In this document: positions 22,001-28,866 of the stretch, one piece after another
Layout of the letters: each line of letters begins with the position of its first letter
How positions within the stretch are numbered: the first letter of the stretch is position 1
IMG/VR virus record: IMGVR_UViG_3300042878_001149
Span: 1-28,866 of that record
Reading direction: 5' to 3' (one strand)
DNA from: a virus
DNA: 28,866 nt
Notes under the pieces: model-generated
The model's input: the letters and a program-made list of their open reading frames with translations, nothing else
Told to the model about the DNA's origin: nothing
The model's database searches: none
Position numbers and translations under genes: made by a program

Positions 22001-22002
22001 CT

Positions 22003-22716
22003 ATGAACACTGCCACCATCATTGCCAAAACCGTGCCAGAGTCTGGTATGAGTTTCGAGGAATACATCGTATATTGTGCACGTGTTAGCAATCCTGCCAA
22101 TCAGGCAAACCACGACACTGCACCACGTCTTATGCGTTACCTGATGAAGCACAGGCACTGGTCACCATTCGAGATGGCCAGCATCAGTATGGAAATTACC
22201 ACCACGCGCGATATTGCACGCCAGATATTACGCCACCGGTCATTTTCGTTTCAGGAATTCAGCCAACGCTATGCAGATCCTACACAGGCACTAGGATTTG
22301 CCAACCGTGAAACACGATTGCAGGACGCCAAAAACAGGCAGAACAGCATTGCCACAGATGATGAATATATCACTGCTGAATGGAATGCACTGCAGGCTGA
22401 TATGATGGCCATGGCGCAATCGATGTACGAGGAAGCAATCAGGCTAGGCATTGCCAAAGAGCAGGCCCGCGCGTTACTGCCAGAAGGGTTGACGGTATCA
22501 CGTCTGTACATGACTGGCACCGTCAGATCATGGCTGCACTACTGCAAAGTGCGTATGAAAAGTGATACGCAAAAGGAACACCGCGCAATTGCAGTGGCGG
22601 CATGGCAGCAATTAATCACGGTAATGCCATCACTACAAATGACACTAAGTAGATACCCAATACGCAAAGGCATTAGTGGTGGCCTGATTCGCCAGTGGAA
22701 TAAAAAACGCGTATAA
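22003..22716 (+). CDS. thyX: Flavin-dependent thymidylate synthase
   Basis: ATG 22003 with GAGGTGAAG upstream gives 237 residues, a usual ThyX length. The signature RHR-x7-S is present as RHRSFSFQEFSQRY (residues 77-90). The N-terminal CARVSN followed by KHRHWSPFE, and the later ALLPEGLTVSRLYMTGTVRSW, are also family-typical. It converts dUMP to dTMP using methylene-tetrahydrofolate and FAD, supplying thymidine for phage DNA. A strong terminator follows. Confidence 0.96.
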   Translation: MNTATIIAKTVPESGMSFEEYIVYCARVSNPANQANHDTAPRLMRYLMKHRHWSPFEMASISMEITTTRDIARQILRHRSFSFQEFSQRYADPTQALGFANRETRLQDAKNRQNSIATDDEYITAEWNALQADMMAMAQSMYEEAIRLGIAKEQARALLPEGLTVSRLYMTGTVRSWLHYCKVRMKSDTQKEHRAIAVAAWQQLITVMPSLQMTLSRYPIRKGISGGLIRQWNKKRV

Positions 22717-22737
22717 TCACCAGCCAAACCCACAAAT

Positions 22738-22775
22738 AATAGCCATGTATACTAAATGTATACATGGCTATTTTT
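22738..22775 (+). terminator. Intrinsic terminator after thyX
   Basis: AATAGCCATGTATAC (22738-22752) and GTATACATGGCTATT (22758-22772) form a 15-bp perfect stem with loop TAAAT, running into a T-rich tail (ATTTTTATT). It stands about 18 bases before the amidase start, so the lysis genes depend on read-through or release of this stem. Confidence 0.88.
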
Positions 22776-22792
22776 ATTCGGAGTATGCCACC

Positions 22793-23338
22793 ATGACCAC
22801 ACCAGATGTGCTATTTCGGCGTGATTTTCGACAATGGAAAACAGCAGAACAATTTCGGGATCACGTGTGGTCATATGATAGCGATATTGCCAATTGGGCA
22901 AAAGTAATCGTGATGCATCACACCTATTCACCACAGGAATACCAATGGCGTGGATTACGCACAATGACTGGCATGATGAATTATTATTGTGGCCTTGGCT
23001 GGACCAGTGGACCACACCTATTCATTGCACCAGATGGCATCTGGCAGATGACGGCCATCAACGAGCCAGGCACACACGCGGCCATGTGGAATAATAAATC
23101 ATGGGGTATTGAGATGGTTGGCTATTTTGATCATCATGCATGGTCAGACAAACAACGAACCACCATGTACCATGTGGCTGAAACATTGCTTAGGTGGCGT
23201 GGCCTGCAGCCATCAAAAGATACCGTGCTAGGCCACAGGGAAACAGGCAGCAGGAAAACTTGCCCTGGCACTATGATAGATATGAATGTAGTACGTGCCG
23301 ATTTGCGTGCACGATTTGTACAGGATACGAATGCATGA
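22793..23338 (+). CDS. Endolysin: N-acetylmuramoyl-L-alanine amidase (Amidase_2)
   Basis: ATG 22793, with CGGAG upstream, is chosen because the longer frame from 22745 begins inside the terminator stem. The product has 181 residues. Zinc ligands of the family are visible: H42 or H43 in VMHHTYSP, H148 in VLGHRETG and C157 in KTCPG. Other conserved parts are HLFIAPDGIWQM and NNKSWGIEMVG. It cuts the amide bond between muramic acid and the stem peptide at lysis. There is no separate wall-binding domain and no signal peptide, so the holin should release it. Confidence 0.95.
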   Translation: MTTPDVLFRRDFRQWKTAEQFRDHVWSYDSDIANWAKVIVMHHTYSPQEYQWRGLRTMTGMMNYYCGLGWTSGPHLFIAPDGIWQMTAINEPGTHAAMWNNKSWGIEMVGYFDHHAWSDKQRTTMYHVAETLLRWRGLQPSKDTVLGHRETGSRKTCPGTMIDMNVVRADLRARFVQDTNA

Positions 23339-23541
23339 GTACCGTAGAATCACAGTTAGCAGAGATTAATACCCATCTCACCTACATTGCCAAACGCCTT
23401 GATGAAGGCAATGCAAAATTTCAGTCACTCGAAGCACGCATTACCCAATTAGAGCAAGAGCAAACCAAATGGAAGGGCGTTATGATGGCCATCAGTGCAC
23501 TGTATGCAGTGCTGGTGTTTATTCTGAATTATATGAAGTAA
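23335..23541 (+). CDS. XhlA-like lysis protein
   Basis: ATG 23335 overlaps the amidase stop and gives 68 residues. An N-terminal coiled coil (ESQLAEINTHLTYIAKRLDE, then FQSLEARITQLEQEQ) is followed by one C-terminal membrane segment (GVMMAISALYAVLVFILNY). This is the plan of XhlA-type proteins, which act with a holin in Bacillus PBSX and related phages. It is therefore assigned to the lysis cassette. Confidence 0.78.
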   Translation: MSTVESQLAEINTHLTYIAKRLDEGNAKFQSLEARITQLEQEQTKWKGVMMAISALYAVLVFILNYMK

Positions 23542-23552
23542 GGAGTAAGGCA

Positions 23553-23732
23553 ATGAAACCATGGTACGAATCCAAAACGATTTGGGTGAATGTATTGTTG
23601 TTAGTGGCCAGTGTCTGTTTGGCATTGCTGAATGAACCAATGATGCATGAGTATGCACCAATTATTGTGATTATTAATACTACTATTAATGTAATATTAC
23701 GCATTATGACAACTAATGCAGTGAGTATGTAA
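23553..23732 (+). CDS. Holin (two TM segments)
   Basis: ATG 23553 follows AAGGAGTAAGGCA and gives 59 residues. KPWYESKTIWVNVLLLV at the start is common in short phage holins. Two membrane segments (VNVLLLVASVCLALL and YAPIIVIINTTINVILRI) are separated by a short loop. It should form the membrane lesion that lets the amidase out. Adjacent to the amidase and XhlA-like genes. Confidence 0.8.
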   Translation: MKPWYESKTIWVNVLLLVASVCLALLNEPMMHEYAPIIVIINTTINVILRIMTTNAVSM

Positions 23733-23744
23733 GGTAGGTAGTGT

Positions 23745-24194
23745 ATGGACGATTTGGGCACTGTTAAAAAAGGCCGCAAACGTAGCGATAACTGGCAGGC
23801 TAGGTTTCTTGCAGACTATGAACGCAATGGCAATCTAATGAATGCAGCACATGTAGCGAATGTGGCACGCCAAACTGTATATAACCATCAACGCGATAAC
23901 CCTGCATTTAATGAAAAATGTGATGAAGCGTATGGTATTTTTTGTGCCAGCATCGAACGTGAAATAAAACGACGTGCATTTGCTGGCAGTGATATGTTAC
24001 TAATAGCCATGGCCAATAGGCACATGCCAAACGAATACAGGCAACGTCAAGAGATACAGCAGACTATCACACATGATTATGTAGTAGAGATTGGCACGCC
24101 ACGTGTACCAGCTATCACCACAAACACCACAGATACAATACAGGACGTTACGCCATTCAGAATGTACGAAACCACAGGAGATGTTTTGGAGTAG
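23745..24194 (+). CDS. Terminase small subunit
   Basis: This 149-residue product has an N-terminal helix-turn-helix (FLADYERNGNLMNAAHVANV, ARQTVYNHQRDNPAF) followed by a helical oligomerisation part (FCASIEREIKRRAFAGSD) and a C-terminal acidic tail. This is the layout of small terminases that recognise the packaging site and load the large subunit. AAGGTAGG precedes the ATG. It overlaps the large subunit gene. Confidence 0.85.
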   Translation: MDDLGTVKKGRKRSDNWQARFLADYERNGNLMNAAHVANVARQTVYNHQRDNPAFNEKCDEAYGIFCASIEREIKRRAFAGSDMLLIAMANRHMPNEYRQRQEIQQTITHDYVVEIGTPRVPAITTNTTDTIQDVTPFRMYETTGDVLE

Positions 24195-25311
24195 CACAGC
24201 ACGGTTTCGGGCCTTCATTGGCGGCCGTGGTAGTGGCAAGACACGAGCTGGTGTAATCGAGGTATTGCGAATGCCTGCAGGTAGCACGGGTATGATCGTG
24301 GCACCAACATACCCAATGCTTAGAGATGGCCCGCGCAAGATGCTATTAGATATTGCACGCCAGGCTGGCATACTCAAAACCCACAACATCAGTACTGGCA
24401 CCATCACACTGCATGGCAACAGAACAATATTGTTGCGGAGTGCAGATAATCCTGATAGATTGCGTGGTGCCAATCTTGGTTGGATTTGGTTTGATGAAGC
24501 GGCCATGATGCATCTCGATGCATGGCAGATTGCCATTGCAACACTTAGAGAAATGCCAGGCAAGGCGTGGATAACCACCACGCCACGCGGCCGTAATTGG
24601 ATATATGACCTATGGCATGGCAGTACCAATGCAGATTATGCAGTGATACATAGCAAGACCACAGACAATGTATTTCTGCCTGACACATTCATACATACAT
24701 TGAAGCAGGCATACACTGCAGAACAATTTGAACAGGAAGCAAACGGCCAGTTTGTTGATTTGTCTGGTGCATTGTTCAAACGTCAGTGGTTTACAATTGC
24801 GGATCAGGCACCACCAAACCTGCAGTGGCATAGGTATTGGGATTTGGCCACCAGTGTGCGAGATAGTGCAGACTATACCGCCAGTGTGCGGGTGGCCATG
24901 AGTGATGATGGCATCATGTATATTGCTGATGGCATACGTATCAAGGCTGAATGGCCAGATGTACGCAAGATTATGATAGATGTAATGCGATCAGAAGCAG
25001 ACACCACCACGCAAGGTGTCGAGGAAGCATTGCACGGTTTGGCAGGGCTGCAGGAATTGCGCCGAATGCAGGAACTAGCACACGTCACACTGATTGGCTA
25101 TCACGTCAGCAAAGATAAGATGCACCGCGCTATGCCATGGGCCGCGCGTGCTGAACAGAATATGATTCGCGTAGTGCGTGGCGAGTGGTGCCAGCAATTC
25201 ATTGATGAGGCTGTTTCATTCCCGTATGGCAGTCATGATGATATGGTTGATGCAGTGAGTGGTGCCAATGCCATGCTAGGCAGTGGTGGCGTAATGTATG
25301 ATTTTATGTAA
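24181..25311 (+). CDS. Terminase large subunit
   Basis: Counting from ATG 24181 (376 residues): Walker A GGRGSGKT at 14-21, Walker B IWFDEA with D105/E106, nuclease-domain D221 (YWDLATSVRDSADYTA) and the late acidic pair D353/D354 in SHDDMVDA. It drives DNA into the prohead and cuts it. The start is uncertain. The frame stays open to TTG 24091 and GTG 24103, and the residues just before M1 (KPQE) resemble those usually found ahead of the ATPase motif, so a 30-residue longer form is possible. AGGAG abuts the ATG with no spacing. Confidence 0.95.
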   Translation: MFWSSTARFRAFIGGRGSGKTRAGVIEVLRMPAGSTGMIVAPTYPMLRDGPRKMLLDIARQAGILKTHNISTGTITLHGNRTILLRSADNPDRLRGANLGWIWFDEAAMMHLDAWQIAIATLREMPGKAWITTTPRGRNWIYDLWHGSTNADYAVIHSKTTDNVFLPDTFIHTLKQAYTAEQFEQEANGQFVDLSGALFKRQWFTIADQAPPNLQWHRYWDLATSVRDSADYTASVRVAMSDDGIMYIADGIRIKAEWPDVRKIMIDVMRSEADTTTQGVEEALHGLAGLQELRRMQELAHVTLIGYHVSKDKMHRAMPWAARAEQNMIRVVRGEWCQQFIDEAVSFPYGSHDDMVDAVSGANAMLGSGGVMYDFM

Positions 25312-25334
25312 TTGGTAAGTAAAGGTGTAATGTA

Positions 25335-28241
25335 ATGACGTCATACAAGGCGATCGAGGCCATACCAGGTTGGTACAACGTTGCCAAGAAGGCTGGCGAA
25401 TTATACGGAACCATCGATGCATACGAAAAGGTGCCTATGCTATATCGCGCAATTAACTTGCGTAGTGATGCACTAGGAACCGTGCCATTCGTATTAGAAC
25501 GCAATGATGTGCCTGTAGATTATCCATTCGTTACGCCAATGGATATGCTAATCCAAGAAACAGAACGTGCACTGCTGTTAACTGGCAATGCGTTTTGGCT
25601 GCGTCTATACCGCGGCCGTGTACTGTATGGGTTTCAATTCCTAAATCCTAAATCAGTTACTGTGGAATACAAGGCTGAATATCAAACAGCAGATAACATA
25701 CTATCAGGTTTACGATTTAGCCAAAACATCAATGGCACCATATACGGCCCGTGGACCATTGACCAAATTGTGTACTGGCGCGAACCATCAATTCGAGATG
25801 ATGTATACGGTGGCGTGGCACCTGCCAGCGTGGCACTGCAATCTGCACAGCTGGCATATTACTTGGAACGATTCACCAGTGCATTTTTTGAACATGGTGC
25901 ACAGCCAGCCGTAATCATGAGTCTAGACAAATCCATTACGCCACCAGAATATGAACGCCTTAAATCTGACTGGCGATCACGGGTTGAGAATGTTTCAAAC
26001 GCATTCAAAACATTCTTTTTTAGGGGTGAAGTTAAAACCCAAATTCTTACCTTCCCGTTAAAAGATATGGAACTTGTACCACTGCAAGAACGCGTCACCA
26101 CCAACATTACTACCACGTTTGGTGTGCCACGAACCATGCTAGAAGCAAGTGCTGCAAACTATGCCACGGCTGATAGTGATCGCCAATCATTTTGGCGAGA
26201 AACGATTGTGCCGCGGCTGGCATTCTATCAACGCGTGCTAAATCAGCAGGTGTTTGCACCACTCAAATACAAGATGCATTTCACACCAGAAGTACTAGAC
26301 GTATTTCAGACTGATGAAGCGGCCCGCGCTGGCAGTCTACTGCAATTGGTACAGGCTGGTGTGCCATTGAGTAGTGCAATGAAGATTCTTGGCTATAACA
26401 ACATTGACGAAGCAATAGGAATGCCATCAACCATCACTGGCCCTGACGTTACAGGAGTCAATGTGGATAGTGGTACAGAAATTGTGGATGAATCACTAAA
26501 CGATATGAAGGCAGTGCAGGCCAGCAGGTTGGCTGATTTGGAAGCATACGAACGCAAGGCACTGAAACGCTACAAGACCAAAGGCAATGCGGCTGCCACG
26601 TTTGAATCAGATGTATTGCCACGCTATATGACTGATTACATTCATGCAGAACTGAAAAGCGTAAAAAAAAAGAGTGATATAGCACATGTATTTCACTTCA
26701 TAAAGGCACTTACATTGGCCGATCTCACACCAGCTGAACGCAAGGTGTACAACGCCATTGCAAGTAAGCTGGCAACGCGGAGTGATAAGAATGCAGAAGC
26801 AATTGCACGTGGTGACTACACAGCCATTGACACTGATTTGCGTAATCTACTCACTGACAATGTTGCACAGCTGGTATTAGATGCAGGTGCACAACGCATT
26901 CGTACCATACCTGGCATGGCTGATGTTGTAGGTGATGACGTTATAAAACAAGGCATTGCCAATCATGCCAATACCTACATTGATTCGTATTGGAACCCCT
27001 TCCTGCAAGATTTATCAGCCACGGAGCAGAGTTATATTAGCAGCGTTATTGCCAATGCACAAACCACGGTTGGTATTACTGTTGATGATATTAAAAACCA
27101 ATTAGCCATGTTTGGTGATTTGCGCGCACAACGCATTGCATTCACTGAACCCACACGAGCTGCAGCACAGCAAACGTTTGCCATTCAGAATCAGGCACTG
27201 CAGGCTGGCATCAATACCACTATGGTATGGATTGCAGAAAATGATAGTGAAGTATGCAATTTGTGCGAACCACTAAACACACTGACACAAGACGAATGGC
27301 CACCAGAAGCAACAGATGGGCCACCACGCCACGTAAATTGCAGGTGTGCTATTGGATTGCAGCTGGTGAAATCGCCAATTGTAGAGCCTGAAGCAGGCAC
27401 CATCGATGTAGTAGCAGATCCAAACGCCACGCCACCACCAGTGCCATTATTACAGCGGAGTGCTGCTGATATTGCAGACTATATTATTAGTGAAGTGCCT
27501 GCAATAGCAAAGGCAGAATATGACACACTACAGCAATTAAAAAGTGAAGCTGATGCATTATACATACAGGCCACTACATCAACAGATTTACTTACGCGTC
27601 TAACTACAACAAAAGAATTTAATGCAAAACTTGTTGAAATTAAAAAACAACAAGACAAATATAAAAAGGCACAAATAAAAGGATATGAAACAGTACTGCC
27701 ACAATTACAATCAACCACGCCACAGCAGGTTGTATTAAGTTTCAATGCAAAATTCACTGCTGCACAGCAGGCCGAAATTGCTAAATATATTGAGTTAACC
27801 ATAGGAATGGCTAAACAACGCGCAGATGGAACGCCATTAACCATACGCGTTGCGCCAGAAACCAACCGTAATAATAATGGATCATACTCACCAAACACGC
27901 AAACATTGTATGTAAGAGGTAATGGACCAGTAGGCACTGTTGTACATGAAACCATACATGCAATGCAAGACCAATTGCAATATGGTGTATCTGAAACCAA
28001 TGTATTTGGCGATGCACGTACAGCTGGATTAACGCCAGATACAAAAAATGGATACCTTACATATAGTGGATTAACCGATAACCCATATGCATTTAGAATT
28101 TATAGTCAATCTAGCAGTCAGCCAATGGGTAAATATTGCGAAATACTTACCACTACATTGCAAAATATTGCAGGTTGGGGAACAATCAACGATCGTGGAA
28201 TTATTGAGCTGGCCACGCAAATCATAAAGGATAATAACTAA
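25335..28241 (+). CDS. Portal-MuF head protein-zincin-like protease fusion
   Basis: One 968-residue frame has three parts. Residues 1-390 are an HK97-type portal (LYRAINLRSDALGTVPF, LLLTGNAFW, FGVPRTMLEASAANYATADS). Residues about 400-675 are an SPP1 gp7/MuF-type head morphogenesis region, ending in its Cys/His signature (CNLCEPL at 641, then HVNCRC near 666). Residues about 690-968 form an AT-rich-coded domain with a charged coiled coil (about 740-790), then HETIH at 871-875 and a possible third zinc ligand E936 in CEILTTTLQ. Portals form the DNA entry ring, and MuF proteins are packaged inside heads and ejected. The end therefore resembles an injected metalloprotease. No frameshift separates the parts. 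Next gene overlaps by one base. Confidence 0.92.
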   Translation: MTSYKAIEAIPGWYNVAKKAGELYGTIDAYEKVPMLYRAINLRSDALGTVPFVLERNDVPVDYPFVTPMDMLIQETERALLLTGNAFWLRLYRGRVLYGFQFLNPKSVTVEYKAEYQTADNILSGLRFSQNINGTIYGPWTIDQIVYWREPSIRDDVYGGVAPASVALQSAQLAYYLERFTSAFFEHGAQPAVIMSLDKSITPPEYERLKSDWRSRVENVSNAFKTFFFRGEVKTQILTFPLKDMELVPLQERVTTNITTTFGVPRTMLEASAANYATADSDRQSFWRETIVPRLAFYQRVLNQQVFAPLKYKMHFTPEVLDVFQTDEAARAGSLLQLVQAGVPLSSAMKILGYNNIDEAIGMPSTITGPDVTGVNVDSGTEIVDESLNDMKAVQASRLADLEAYERKALKRYKTKGNAAATFESDVLPRYMTDYIHAELKSVKKKSDIAHVFHFIKALTLADLTPAERKVYNAIASKLATRSDKNAEAIARGDYTAIDTDLRNLLTDNVAQLVLDAGAQRIRTIPGMADVVGDDVIKQGIANHANTYIDSYWNPFLQDLSATEQSYISSVIANAQTTVGITVDDIKNQLAMFGDLRAQRIAFTEPTRAAAQQTFAIQNQALQAGINTTMVWIAENDSEVCNLCEPLNTLTQDEWPPEATDGPPRHVNCRCAIGLQLVKSPIVEPEAGTIDVVADPNATPPPVPLLQRSAADIADYIISEVPAIAKAEYDTLQQLKSEADALYIQATTSTDLLTRLTTTKEFNAKLVEIKKQQDKYKKAQIKGYETVLPQLQSTTPQQVVLSFNAKFTAAQQAEIAKYIELTIGMAKQRADGTPLTIRVAPETNRNNNGSYSPNTQTLYVRGNGPVGTVVHETIHAMQDQLQYGVSETNVFGDARTAGLTPDTKNGYLTYSGLTDNPYAFRIYSQSSSQPMGKYCEILTTTLQNIAGWGTINDRGIIELATQIIKDNN

Positions 28242-28468
28242 TGAATGTGAATCTAATAATTACAGGCAATGGCGAAAACTATAGTTATGATAGCAATACT
28301 GATACTATGATTGGCAATGGTGAATACTTGGAGATGATGAATACTATGATTGAAATTGCAGATTATGGCGTTAATCCATACAAACAAATTGCAGAATTAA
28401 TGCAATCACTTGAATACAAAGTGCAATATAATTTCACACCCGATAAAGGCAAATTAGATGGCATTTAG
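28241..28468 (+). CDS. Small acidic protein, candidate partner/immunity of the protease domain
   Basis: ATG 28241 shares one base with the fusion gene's stop, with AAAGGA ten bases upstream. The product has 75 residues and is acidic. It begins with strands (NVNLIITGNGENYSYD) and continues with a helix (GEYLEMMNTMIEIADYG, YKQIAELMQSLEYK). GC is near 33%, as low as the preceding protease-domain segment, and it rises sharply in the next gene. Coupling to a putative toxin domain and shared composition suggest a cognate inhibitor. That is inference; no family is recognised. Confidence 0.65.
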   Translation: MNVNLIITGNGENYSYDSNTDTMIGNGEYLEMMNTMIEIADYGVNPYKQIAELMQSLEYKVQYNFTPDKGKLDGI

Positions 28469-28866
28469 CATTGAAGTGCAAAACGCAACACTGCACCTAA
28501 TCGAGAAATGCAGGCAGCTACAGGAAGTAGTGCTGCCTGTAGTGGCTGGCCTTGCAGTCACTGAATTAATCAAGAACGATCCACCACCACCAGCGCGTGG
28601 CAGTGCACCAGGGTTTGTCAGTGATAGGCAGCGCAAATTTGTTATGGCAGGATATCGAAAAGGCACCATACAAATACCGTATGTACGCGGCCGTGGTGCA
28701 GGCAAATCACAGAAACTGAATAGAAGTTATCTGGTACTACGTGGCACCATTGCAGAATCACAGGTAGTAAGCACTGCGAGCTATGCACAGTATGTGGTGG
28801 GGAATAAGCAGGCACCAATACATCAGGGTCGTTGGTTGACCACTGATGATATTGCCAAACGTATGG
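28458..28866 (+). CDS. Virion morphogenesis protein, HK97 gp10-like (3'-partial)
   Basis: ATG 28458, with AAAGG upstream, opens a frame that runs off the window end (136 codons visible). It supplies the N-terminus missing from the gene at position 2 (MAFSIEVQNATL). Over the shared 373 bases there are 49 base differences, nearly all silent, no indels, and six amino-acid changes in 124. GC returns to the genome's usual level at once after the AT-rich gene it overlaps by 11 bases. Role as for the first copy. Confidence 0.65.
   Translation, partial: MAFSIEVQNATLHLIEKCRQLQEVVLPVVAGLAVTELIKNDPPPPARGSAPGFVSDRQRKFVMAGYRKGTIQIPYVRGRGAGKSQKLNRSYLVLRGTIAESQVVSTASYAQYVVGNKQAPIHQGRWLTTDDIAKRM

Noticed and set aside
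22712-22717. TATAAT at the end of thyX as a lysis promoter
   Set aside because: The -35 (TTCGCC) is poor, and a transcript would meet the terminator at 22738 at once.
22745-22792. Upstream extension of the amidase from ATG 22745
   Set aside because: It begins inside a 15-bp terminator stem and lacks a ribosome site; ATG 22793 has CGGAG and fits the family start.

Overview
The window is almost certainly a near-complete genome of a small tailed bacteriophage with an HK97-type capsid and a long non-contractile (siphovirus-type) tail. Every recognisable gene is on the + strand, and most neighbours touch or overlap (ATGA, TAATG). All three stop codons are used with the standard code. Shine-Dalgarno sites are canonical (up to AGGAGGTGAT) and promoters look sigma70-like, so the host is a bacterium; nothing in the sequence names it. 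No integrase, excisionase or CI-like repressor is visible, so a virulent lifestyle is the simplest reading.

Layout. 1-4155: head genes, namely a gp10-like morphogenesis gene cut by the window start, a cysteine-cluster protein, a fused prohead protease/major capsid protein, a small head-region protein, a head-tail connector and a neck or tail-terminator protein. 4169-10640: tail genes, namely the major tail protein, a tail-chaperone pair joined by a -1 frameshift site, the tape measure, a distal tail protein, a baseplate hub protein, two fibre-like proteins and a tail assembly chaperone. 10641-10944: a gene-free control region with hairpins, a terminator and a strong promoter. 10945-13972: small early genes of unknown role, two of them membrane proteins. 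14041-19129: replication and regulation, namely a ribbon-helix-helix repressor with a probable operator, an SSB-like protein, a primase/helicase, an iteron cluster (probable origin), a zinc-ribbon protein, a multi-HTH protein and a VRR-NUC nuclease. 19189-22716: a small membrane protein, an exported transglycosylase, a family of unknown paralogues and ThyX. 22793-23732: lysis genes (amidase, XhlA-like protein, holin). 23745-28866: packaging and portal genes, ending in a second gp10-like gene cut by the window end.

The most notable locus is 25335-28468. One 968-residue reading frame joins a portal, an SPP1 gp7/MuF-type head protein and a C-terminal HExxH zincin-like domain. A 75-residue gene of unknown function follows, overlapping by one base. 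The C-terminal domain and this small gene form an AT-rich island between higher-GC structural genes. The arrangement resembles MuF polymorphic toxin/immunity cassettes and suggests a capsid-carried, injected protease effector.

The two ends of the window carry alleles of the same gp10-like gene, about 87% identical in DNA and 95% in protein, offset by 28,492 bases. Either the genome is circular or circularly permuted, about 28.5 kb, with two strain alleles at the seam, or this gene is truly duplicated in a longer genome.
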